A stretch of DNA of 14,222 nucleotides, taken from the NCBI GenBank assembly GCA_029263035.1, contig JAJCYF010000117.1:1-14222 (forward strand). The letters run 5' to 3'. Positions 5,542 to 11,986 of the stretch are shown piece after piece; positions within the stretch are counted from its first letter, which is position 1; each line of letters begins with the position of its first letter. The notes below the pieces were generated by a model. That model was given only the letters and a program-made list of their open reading frames with translations. It did not search any database and was not told the origin of the DNA. Source of the DNA: Actinomycetes bacterium (GTDB taxonomy: Bacteria; Actinomycetota; CADDZG01; JAHWKV01). Position numbers and translations under genes: made by a program.

Positions 5542-6971
5542 CCGGGGTTGCGTTCCAGCAGCACGCTCATGCCGTCCGACTGCTGGGACATCCGTCCCAG
5601 GAACAGGCTGCCCTTGGCCATCAGGTGAACCCGCTCGGCGTCGCCGGTGGTGAGCCTGCGGAGGGCGTGGGGAAGGTAGCAGATGGCCGAAGCCAGGTGC
5701 CCCTGCGTAGGTGAAAACCCGGGCATGCCCTTGGTCGCCGCAAACTCCGCCATCTGGTCGCGGGGGATGTCGCCCCGGCGCACTGCAAGCCCGGCGATCA
5801 TCTTGTAGTTGCGCTCCGGGACGTTGCCCGAGCCCTGCGGCTCGGTGATCTCGGGGTCGTGAAGTTCGGTGGCGAAGTCGTCCACGTCCGCCATCTTCAG
5901 GCCGTTGCGCTCCAGCGGCTCCACCGCCAGGGCCTCCATGATCGCCTGGTTGGAGCCGCCGGCGGCGATCCGGTGCCGCCCCACCGCGTCCAGCCGGATG
6001 GACGGCGAGCTGCCGTTGTTCGCCTCGATCAAAAACGCACACCCGCCGACCACGTCCTCCATGATCGGAAGCTCCTTCGCCAGGTGGCCCTGGAACTTCA
6101 TCCCGAGTTTGGGCAGCGACCCTCCGGCCGCAACCGCAACCCGCTGGAAGACTCCCGCCTTGACCAGGGAGGCTGCGATGACCAGCGCCGGGATGGGGGC
6201 CGCGCAGAAGTTCTTCACATCGCAGCCGGATGCCTGGCGAAGGCCGGCGGCATCGGCCATGGCCTTGGCCATGTTGCCGCCGCCCCGCTGGTAACGGTCT
6301 CCGACGGCCTCCTCGGCGCAGGAGATCACGTAGTCGATGCTGTCCGGGTCCAGGTCGTTGTCCTGGACCAGGTGCATCAAAGCCAGGGCCCCGCTGGCCT
6401 TGTTGACGAGGTTTTCCAGCATGACCGAGGCCGCCAGGGACTCGTCCTCGGAGTGGGGGCACTGGATGGTGCCGGCGAGGTCCTCAACCGGCCAGTAAAG
6501 GTTCAGTGCGCCGGAGGTGCCCGCCTGTCCGGCAATGTCCCTTTTGCCCACCGCCGCCAGACGGTCCAGGTCGAATCGCTTGGCCAGGGGGTGGGCCGAC
6601 AGTCCAGCGGCCGCCCGGTCGGCGGCTGCAGTGGTCAGGGAGATCAGGTCGAATTCGTCCACCGCGGCCATCAGGCCCAGGAACTCCTCCTCGGGCATGA
6701 TCTCGCCGTCCGGGCCGAAGCGGGAGGCTCCATCCAGGTTCAGCCGCACCCGGGGGCGCTCGGGCATCTCCCGCGGGTGGATGGCTCCCAGGTACGCCTG
6801 GTGCGACGGGTAGCCGGTGGCCTGCTCGAAGGAGCGCAGGTTGGCCAGGAACTTCGCCAGGACCTCAGGGTTCTTCGGTAGCTCCCGGCTCGGCTTGGAG
6901 CCGTGGCGCGCCATCCCGGGCAGGTGCGCCAGCACCTGCGAGGCGGCTGAGATAACTGGTTGGTCGGTCAT
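5538..6971 (-). CDS. grdC: GrdC-like protein (glycine/sarcosine/betaine reductase component C beta subunit; thiolase fold)
   Basis: In clostridia GrdC with GrdD forms component C, which takes the carboxymethyl group from selenoprotein A and releases acetyl phosphate. This 477-residue protein matches the family along its length (usual length about 510): GEIMPEEEFLGLM near the N-terminus, ASVMLENLVNKASGALALMH, CAEEAVGDRYQRGGGNMAKA, KNFCAAPIPAL with the presumed thiolase-type nucleophile Cys256, VGGCAFLIEANNG, HDPEITEPQGSGNVPERNYK, GMPGFSPTQGHLAS with the active-site-like His425, and GSLFLGRMS. I chose the ATG at 6971, which overlaps the grdB-like stop (ATGA), with AGGAG ten bases upstream; an in-frame extension to 7061 lies inside grdB and has no family support. 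No grdD partner follows, since the next gene is convergent and overlaps this stop. The real substrate is therefore uncertain. Confidence 0.88.
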   Translation of the reverse strand: MTDQPVISAASQVLAHLPGMARHGSKPSRELPKNPEVLAKFLANLRSFEQATGYPSHQAYLGAIHPREMPERPRVRLNLDGASRFGPDGEIMPEEEFLGLMAAVDEFDLISLTTAAADRAAAGLSAHPLAKRFDLDRLAAVGKRDIAGQAGTSGALNLYWPVEDLAGTIQCPHSEDESLAASVMLENLVNKASGALALMHLVQDNDLDPDSIDYVISCAEEAVGDRYQRGGGNMAKAMADAAGLRQASGCDVKNFCAAPIPALVIAASLVKAGVFQRVAVAAGGSLPKLGMKFQGHLAKELPIMEDVVGGCAFLIEANNGSSPSIRLDAVGRHRIAAGGSNQAIMEALAVEPLERNGLKMADVDDFATELHDPEITEPQGSGNVPERNYKMIAGLAVRRGDIPRDQMAEFAATKGMPGFSPTQGHLASAICYLPHALRRLTTGDAERVHLMAKGSLFLGRMSQQSDGMSVLLERNPG

Positions 6972-8269
6972 GTCGTCAACTCTCCTGGTTTGAAAACTGT
7001 CGGTTTGTTCACCGGCGTCGAGATCGCCCTCAGCGCGGTCTGCACCAGCAGGCGGCGCCACGCCTTCTCCTCCTTGGGACCCAGTGCCGGGTCTCCGGTG
7101 GGGTAGGGGATGCCCCTGGTCGGCACAACCCTGGGGGCTCCCACCCGGATGGCGATGGGCACCAGGTTACACAGCAGGGCGGTGGGTATGCCCGACCGCT
7201 CCAGCTCCTTCGCAAGCGTTGACCCGCAACGCGTTCCGGTGCCTCAGGTGGAGGTCAGGATCGCCGCCTGCACCCCCTGCTTGCGCAACTCGGCCGCCCA
7301 CTCGACCCCGTAGCGGGCCCCGTCCGCCACCGAGGTGCCGTTGCCGGTGGTCACGAAATACTCGGCGTAGAGGCTGCCGATTGCCCCCTCGTCCTTGAGC
7401 TCCCGGGCAACGTCCAGGGGAAGGATGCGGTTGGGGTTCTCGTTGGCGACGACCGTGGAAAATCCTCCGTGGACCGATACGTGGGATCCCTCCTCCAGCC
7501 CGGGCAGCTCCTCCAGGGGGTAGCGCAGCCACTTGGTGGCCCGGGCCGACTCGAGCCGGCCGGGGTTGCCGGCGGGGACCAGGCCCCCCTCGGTGAGCAG
7601 TGCGATCAGCGCCTTTGAGGGATCGGTCACCGGTCCGGCCGGAGCCACGGCACCGAAGTCGGGCATGGGAATCTCGGTGGCGGAGCGGTCGCCGGCCAGG
7701 CGGGTGAGCGCCAGGTCGACCGCACGGGCCGCGGCGTTGGATTCTGCCAGGCGGTTGCGGCGGGGGATCGACCCCACCAGCCCGTCCTCGGGAGTCAGGG
7801 TCTGCCCGGAGGCCAGCTTTTTGACCGCCAGGGCAACCTTCTCCAGCGTGGCACCCATCTCCCGGGCGGTGAGCCCGGTGGCCACAACGGGAGCGGGAGC
7901 GGCCTCGGCTACGCCGGGATTTTCGGCGTGCATGGCGGCCAGCGCCACCAGCCCGGCCTTATGAGCGGCGGCGGCCACCCGCCCGCAGGCGATGCCGTAC
8001 CGCCCGCTGGTGAAGGCGGGGCCGGAGACCAGCATCTCGGCGCCGGTCGCCTTGATCAGCTCCAGGATCTCGGCGGGGGCTGCGTCGTTGGAGGCGGCGT
8101 AGTCGTCGCCGCAGAACACCGTGGCGACGATCTGGTGCTCGTCTCCGAGCAGCGAGGCCAGCTTGCGTCCCGGCCCGGTGGGGGCCTCACGGACCTCCGG
8201 TCCGACGGTGGCCTTCTCCTCGCCGCCGACGCCGGCGAAGAACTGGTTCACGTAGTGGACGACCTTCAA
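6968..8269 (-). CDS. grdB: GrdB-like selenoprotein (glycine/sarcosine/betaine/D-proline reductase family), Sec encoded by in-frame UGA
   Basis: GrdB is the substrate-activating selenoprotein of component B, which cleaves the C-N bond of glycine or its N-methyl derivatives. The N-terminus KVVHYVNQFFAGVGGEEKA and the later SGPAFTSGRYGIACG are typical. The reading frame meets TGA at 7246-7244 after AAILTST, then continues without another stop as GTGTRCGSTLAKELERSGIP and on through VGAPRVVPTRGIPYPTGDPAL to a TGA at 6970-6968. The family has selenocysteine at exactly this place (TSTUGTCTRCG), so the product is 433 residues with Sec342, close to the usual 436. The cysteine three residues after Sec is Gly345 here, while Cys348 is kept. 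The start is TTG at 8269, overlapping the grdE-like stop (TTGA), with a strong GGAGGTG upstream. Sec insertion needs selA, selB, selC and selD elsewhere in the genome. Standard gene callers will split it. Confidence 0.93.
7216..7246 (-). promoter_or_regulatory. Selenocysteine UGA and bacterial-type SECIS hairpin
   Basis: Read on the minus strand, the UGA (7246-7244) is followed by 11 bases and then a perfect 5-base-pair stem GCGTT/AACGC (7232-7228 with 7220-7216), enclosing a 7-base loop GCGGGTC. Known bacterial SECIS elements lie inside the coding sequence just after the UGA, with a short apical stem about 11-14 bases away and a G at the first or second loop position. All three conditions are met. 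The hairpin would be bound by SelB carrying Sec-tRNA. Folding energy was not computed. Confidence 0.72.
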
Positions 8270-9537
8270 GCGGTCACCTCCGTTGCGCAGGTCAGGCGGC
8301 CGAGGCCGATCGGGCTGAGACTTCCATAGATCGCGGCGACCGGCAGGACCATCTCGGCCGCCGCGTCCAGGCCGTTCAGGTCGACGATCTCGCCGCCCAG
8401 GGCCCTGTCGACCGCATCGAGGGTGATCCGCTCGTCGTAGTTGCCGGTGCTCACCATCGCGGTCGCGGTGGTCGGGGGTCCGACGACGGGCGGCCCGGTT
8501 CCATCGGGTCCGCTCATCTCGGCGAAGATGCCGATCCCCACCAGACCCATTGCCTCGAAGGCGTCGATCTTCAATGAGATGTCGGAGTCGGCGTTGCCGC
8601 CGCCCTCCTTGGTGACGATCACCGCGTCCAGCCCCATCTGCCGGGCCATCCGGGCGGCGTGGGCTGAGGTCAGCTCCTTCAGGGTCTGGTCGACCGGCTC
8701 AGGGGACAGGATCAGCCCGCCGAAGACCAGGTCCTTGCCGTCCCGGTCCCGCAGAGCCGCGACCACCGGGTTGTTCTGGTGGACAAAGGTGGGATTCTTG
8801 AGTCCCGGATGGCCGTACTGGCCGCTGACCACCGCGCCGTCGTCCAGCTCGTTGGGGTCGATGGCGGTGGGCATCGAGGCGGCCATCGTGCGGCCGTAGA
8901 CGAAGACATCCTTGAAGGCGCCCTGGGTCTGCAGGTTGACGATGGCGCCGACCCGGGGAAGCGAGCCGCCGGTTCCCGGGTTCAGCGGAGCCAGATCATG
9001 GACCTCGTCGGGCTCGGCTTCCAGGGCCAGGTCGGCCAGGGCCACCGCAACCCGCATCGCCCCCAGCCGCAGCGCCTCGTCGACCTGGGGCCACCCGGCG
9101 TCCTCGGCCGGCTCGAACTCGATCACCAGGTTGTTCGTCGCACCGAGGAAACTCAGTTCGGCGGCGGGGCCGGACATCTGGACCATCCCCTCCTGCGCCC
9201 GGGGCAGCTTGCCGGCGACCACCACGGCGACACCCCTGAGCACATGGGTTTCGCCCGTGCCCTGGGGAAGCGCCGGACCGAGAAATCCCGGGAACATTCC
9301 TGCGCCGCCGGCACCCTTGGTGCGGGGCTCGATGGAGTCCAGGATCTTGACTATCCGCACACTTTCGCCGGGGCGGGCCCAGGTCAGGCGGGTCGACGCC
9401 AGCGCCGGGTTCGCCAGAAGGGCCTGCAGCGCGTCCTCCGACGCGACCAGATCGCCGCGGTTCAGGCCGGGGGATTCCCCGAAGCCGGCGGAGCGCACGG
9501 TGTGGATCAGTCTTCTCAAGCCGTTCTGTTCAGCCAC
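8266..9537 (-). CDS. grdE: GrdE-like protein (reductase component B alpha subunit) lacking the pyruvoyl-forming cysteine
   Basis: In clostridial component B, GrdE is made as a proprotein that is cut at an internal cysteine (about residue 242), which becomes a pyruvoyl group that binds the substrate amine. This 423-residue protein has the family length and signature segments: AVVVAGKLPRAQEGMVQMSGP, LPRVGAIVNLQTQG, DPNELDDGAVVSG, KNPTFVHQNNPVV, VTKEGGGNADSDI and a hydrophobic C-terminus. At the expected cut region it reads SGQYGHPGLKN (238-248), with Gly at 242. The only cysteine in the whole protein is Cys417, near the end. Pyruvoyl formation from an internal cysteine is therefore impossible, and the protein is probably not processed. 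GTG start with AGGAG five to six bases upstream. It is followed by grdB with a 4-base TTGA overlap and preceded by the FAD enzyme gene 32 bases upstream. Confidence 0.87.
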   Translation of the reverse strand: MAEQNGLRRLIHTVRSAGFGESPGLNRGDLVASEDALQALLANPALASTRLTWARPGESVRIVKILDSIEPRTKGAGGAGMFPGFLGPALPQGTGETHVLRGVAVVVAGKLPRAQEGMVQMSGPAAELSFLGATNNLVIEFEPAEDAGWPQVDEALRLGAMRVAVALADLALEAEPDEVHDLAPLNPGTGGSLPRVGAIVNLQTQGAFKDVFVYGRTMAASMPTAIDPNELDDGAVVSGQYGHPGLKNPTFVHQNNPVVAALRDRDGKDLVFGGLILSPEPVDQTLKELTSAHAARMARQMGLDAVIVTKEGGGNADSDISLKIDAFEAMGLVGIGIFAEMSGPDGTGPPVVGPPTTATAMVSTGNYDERITLDAVDRALGGEIVDLNGLDAAAEMVLPVAAIYGSLSPIGLGRLTCATEVTA

Positions 9538-9569
9538 GAGTTCTCCTGTCGGGCGGGTTGCCCTTGAGA

Positions 9570-10991
9570 TTACCTAAAGTGTTTCTTGATCGCCGACGAA
9601 GCCGCATGGTACCCGCACATCCCGTGGACCCCGCCGCCCGGGGGGGTGGAGGAGGAGCACAGGAAGAGACCGTCTACCGGCGTTGAGTAGGGGTCTATCC
9701 GGGGAATCGGGCGGGTAAACAACTGGCGCAGGTCCTGGACCCCGCCGTTGATGTCCCCCCCGACGTAGTTGGCGTTGTGCTGCTCAAGCAGGGCCGGGGT
9801 GTGGGCGCTGCGGGCGAGGATCAGATCCTTGAACCCGGGCGCCTGCCGCTCGATCTGATCCTCGATGACGCAGGTCATGTCCACGTCGTAGCCGTTGGGG
9901 ACGTGGCAGTACCCCCACAACGCGGACTTGCCCTCCGGCGCACGGCTGGGGTCGGCAACGCTCTGCTGAGCGATGATGCAGTAGGGCCGGTCGACGTGGC
10001 GCCCCTCCCACACCGCCCGCTCGGAGGCGGCAATCTGCTCGAACGTCCCGCCCAGGTGGATGGTGCCCGCTTCGCGGCAGAAGCGGTCCTTCCAGGGAAC
10101 CGGTCCGTCCAGGGCCCAGTCGAGCTTGAAGACCGAAGGGCCGTAGCGGTAGCGGCGGAGTAGGAACAGGTAGGGCTTGGGGAGCTTGTCGCCCGCTATT
10201 TTCTCCAGCTGGCGGGGACCGAGGTCCAGCATCAGGACCTTGTGGGCGGGAACGTCGTCCAGGCTTTGGACCCGGCGGCCGGTTACAACCTGCCCGCCGT
10301 GGGACTCCAGGATCGAAACCAGGGCGTTCGCCAGGCTCTGGGTGCCCCCTTTGGCCACCGGCCACCCGACCGCGTGGCCGAGCAGCGCCAGCATCAGCCC
10401 GAAACCTCCGGTCGCCAGACGGTCCAGCGGCAGTAACGAGTGGGCGGAGACCCCGGCGATCAGTGCCCGCGCCCGCTCGTCCTCGAACATCGTGGCGAGG
10501 CCTTTGGCCGAGCGGATGGCGTGCACCCCGAAGCGCCCGGCGGTGATCGGGTGCCTCGGCAGCTGGGCCGGGCCGAGGAACTGGTCGACCAGGTCCTTGT
10601 ACGAGTGGACGAACGGAGCCATCAGGCTTACGTACTCATCGGCGTCCCGTCCCAGGTGGGAGGAGGTCAGCGGGATGGACATCTCCAGCACCGCGGTGCG
10701 CCCGTCGTCCAGAGGATGGGCCAGGGGAACCCGGGGCTGCAGCAGCTCCAGCCCGTGCTCGGCCAGGGGCAGCGACGTGAAAAAGGGCGACGAAAGCGCC
10801 AGCGGGTGAATCGCGGAACAAATGTCGTGGGTGAAGCCGGGGAGGGTCAGCTCGGCGGACCGCATGCCGCCCCCGACGGTGTCCTCGGCTTCGATGACCT
10901 GCACGCTCAGGCCCTTTTGAGCGAGGGTGATCGCGGCCGCAAGCCCGTTCGGGCCCGACCCAACAACGACGGCATCAAAGCTTTCGGACAA
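9570..10991 (-). CDS. FAD-dependent oxidoreductase, phytoene desaturase/PYROXD2-like
   Basis: A 473-residue flavoprotein of the large phytoene dehydrogenase-like amine-oxidase group. The N-terminal Rossmann motif is complete: DAVVVGSGPNGLAAA (6-20), then IEAEDTVGGGMRS (33-45), with Glu34 placed to bind the FAD ribose. TLPGFTHDICSAIHPLA is typical of the PYROXD2-like subgroup. The C-terminus VDGLFLCSSSTPPGGGVHGM (about 439-458) closes the FAD site. No phytoene synthase or other carotenoid gene is nearby, so a carotenoid role is not supported. The start is TTG at 10991 with GGAG upstream. Only 32 bases separate its stop from the grdE-like start, so it is probably the first gene of the same operon. 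An electron-transfer or substrate-oxidation role for the Grd-like proteins is a guess from position. Confidence 0.88.
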   Translation of the reverse strand: MSESFDAVVVGSGPNGLAAAITLAQKGLSVQVIEAEDTVGGGMRSAELTLPGFTHDICSAIHPLALSSPFFTSLPLAEHGLELLQPRVPLAHPLDDGRTAVLEMSIPLTSSHLGRDADEYVSLMAPFVHSYKDLVDQFLGPAQLPRHPITAGRFGVHAIRSAKGLATMFEDERARALIAGVSAHSLLPLDRLATGGFGLMLALLGHAVGWPVAKGGTQSLANALVSILESHGGQVVTGRRVQSLDDVPAHKVLMLDLGPRQLEKIAGDKLPKPYLFLLRRYRYGPSVFKLDWALDGPVPWKDRFCREAGTIHLGGTFEQIAASERAVWEGRHVDRPYCIIAQQSVADPSRAPEGKSALWGYCHVPNGYDVDMTCVIEDQIERQAPGFKDLILARSAHTPALLEQHNANYVGGDINGGVQDLRQLFTRPIPRIDPYSTPVDGLFLCSSSTPPGGGVHGMCGYHAASSAIKKHFR

Positions 10992-11063
10992 GGTGGCTCC
11001 AGCCTAGTGCACTCCGCATGTCGTAAGTTGTTAGCTTCAAGTTGAGCCAATCGGAGGAGAGCA
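10992..11063. promoter_or_regulatory. Divergent intergenic region (FAD oxidoreductase operon / pheA)
   Basis: These 72 bases must hold promoters for both the minus-strand operon and plus-strand pheA. For pheA, GGAGGAG at 11053-11059 is a strong ribosome binding site. On the minus strand TTACGA, 18 bases and TAGGCT form a weak possible promoter, and TTGAAG is another -35 candidate. None is close enough to consensus to assign firmly. No riboswitch or attenuator is visible. Confidence 0.4.
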
Positions 11064-11888
11064 ATGAGCCAGCAGCGAGTTGGATTTCAGGGAGAGCCCG
11101 GCGCCTACAGTGAGAAGGCGGCCAGGTTTTTGTTCCCGGAGGCCGCTCTGGTTCCGTTCAGGTCCTTCCACAAGGTCTTCGAAGCCACCGAGATCAGCGC
11201 CATCGACTACGGTGTGGTCCCTCTTGAGAACTCCCACGCCGGGTCGATCAACGACACCTACGACCTGCTGGTCCGCCACGGCGTCCAGATAATCGCCGAG
11301 ACGATCGTGCGGATCCACCACTGCCTTCTGGCCCCGGAGGGAGTCGACATCACCGAGGTGAACTACGTGTACTCGCACCCGCAGGCACTGGAGCAGTGCG
11401 AGGAGTTCCTGGACAGCCTGAAAGCGGACCGGATTGCGGTCTACGACACGGCCGGCGCCGCCAAGCTAATCGCCGAGGAGAACAAGCCGGGTTCCGCCGC
11501 CATCGCCTCGGAGGAGGCGGGCAACCTCTACGGCCTGAAGGTGCTCGAGCGCGCCATCGAGGACCGGGCGGACAACTCCACCAAGTTCGTGGCCATCAGC
11601 CGCAGCGCCACCGAACAGATGGGACCGCCGCAAAAGACCTCGATCGTGTTCGCCACCAACAACATCCCCGGGGCGCTGTATGCGTGCCTCAAGGAATTTT
11701 CAGATCGGAAGTTGAACCTGACGAAGCTGGAGAGCCGGCCTTCGGGTGCCAAGGCCTGGCAGTACCACTTCTACCTCGACTTCGACGCTCCCACCAAGGA
11801 CCCGGTGGCCCAGGACCTGCTGGCCGCGCTGGCGGCGCAGACCTCGTTCCTCAGGGTGCTGGGCTCCTACCCCCACGCCGCAAAGTAG
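11064..11888 (+). CDS. pheA: Prephenate dehydratase with ACT regulatory domain
   Basis: Converts prephenate to phenylpyruvate, carbon dioxide and water, the committed step of phenylalanine synthesis. The length, 274 residues, is normal for the monofunctional enzyme; no chorismate mutase domain is present. The catalytic domain (5-180) shows VGFQGEPGAYSE (6-17), VVPLENSHAGS (51-61), YSHPQALEQC (103-112) and the catalytic TKF motif at 173-175. The ACT domain (about 192-268) has GALY (203-206) and ESRP (223-226), the phenylalanine-binding motifs, so feedback inhibition by phenylalanine is expected. ATG start with GGAGGAG upstream. It is divergent from the FAD/Grd-like operon and has no evident functional link to it. 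No leader peptide or attenuator is seen upstream. Confidence 0.97.
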   Translation: MSQQRVGFQGEPGAYSEKAARFLFPEAALVPFRSFHKVFEATEISAIDYGVVPLENSHAGSINDTYDLLVRHGVQIIAETIVRIHHCLLAPEGVDITEVNYVYSHPQALEQCEEFLDSLKADRIAVYDTAGAAKLIAEENKPGSAAIASEEAGNLYGLKVLERAIEDRADNSTKFVAISRSATEQMGPPQKTSIVFATNNIPGALYACLKEFSDRKLNLTKLESRPSGAKAWQYHFYLDFDAPTKDPVAQDLLAALAAQTSFLRVLGSYPHAAK

Positions 11889-11903
11889 ACGGCGTCCACC
11901 GTC
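11888..11903 (+). terminator. Weak hairpin at the pheA stop
   Basis: GACGG and CCGTC pair around a 6-base loop, starting at the last base of the pheA stop codon. The stem is only five base pairs with no T-run, so it may be chance. Confidence 0.25.
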
Positions 11904-11909
11904 GGGGTC

Positions 11910-11938
11910 TGGACAGCCGTGCCGGGAGTTTGTAACGT
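11910..11938 (+). promoter_or_regulatory. Possible promoter of the MFS gene
   Basis: TGGACA (five of six to the -35 consensus) is followed after 17 bases by TAACGT (three of six to the -10 consensus), ending 48 bases before the predicted MFS start. The spacing is ideal, but the -10 box is weak. Confidence 0.35.
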
Positions 11939-11986
11939 CCGACGAAGGTTTTCCAACCAAGACGCAGTGAATCACCGGTATGAAAG

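Noticed and set aside
4747..6462. 571-residue minus-strand ORF
   Set aside because: Low-complexity Gly/Arg-rich translation that is a shadow of the GrdC-like and PDZ genes.
5859..6881. 340-residue plus-strand ORF opposite the GrdC-like gene
   Set aside because: Antisense shadow with His/Gln/Gly/Val-biased composition and no domain.
6972..7061. N-terminal extension of the GrdC-like protein to a GTG at 7061
   Set aside because: It lies wholly inside the GrdB-like coding sequence in another frame, has no family similarity, and the ATGA overlap with a ribosome binding site gives a better start.
6968..7162. A separate 64-residue gene starting at GTG 7162
   Set aside because: It is in the same frame as the GrdB-like gene and encodes its conserved C-terminus after the Sec UGA. 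It has no start signal of its own.
7244..8269. The GrdB-like gene as a pseudogene with a nonsense mutation
   Set aside because: The UGA falls exactly at the family selenocysteine position, the frame downstream is intact and conserved, and a SECIS-like hairpin follows.
9570..10991. Carotenoid biosynthesis assignment (phytoene desaturase) for the FAD enzyme
   Set aside because: The similarity is only to the broad superfamily, there is no crtB or other carotenoid gene nearby, and the PYROXD2-like N-terminus fits better.
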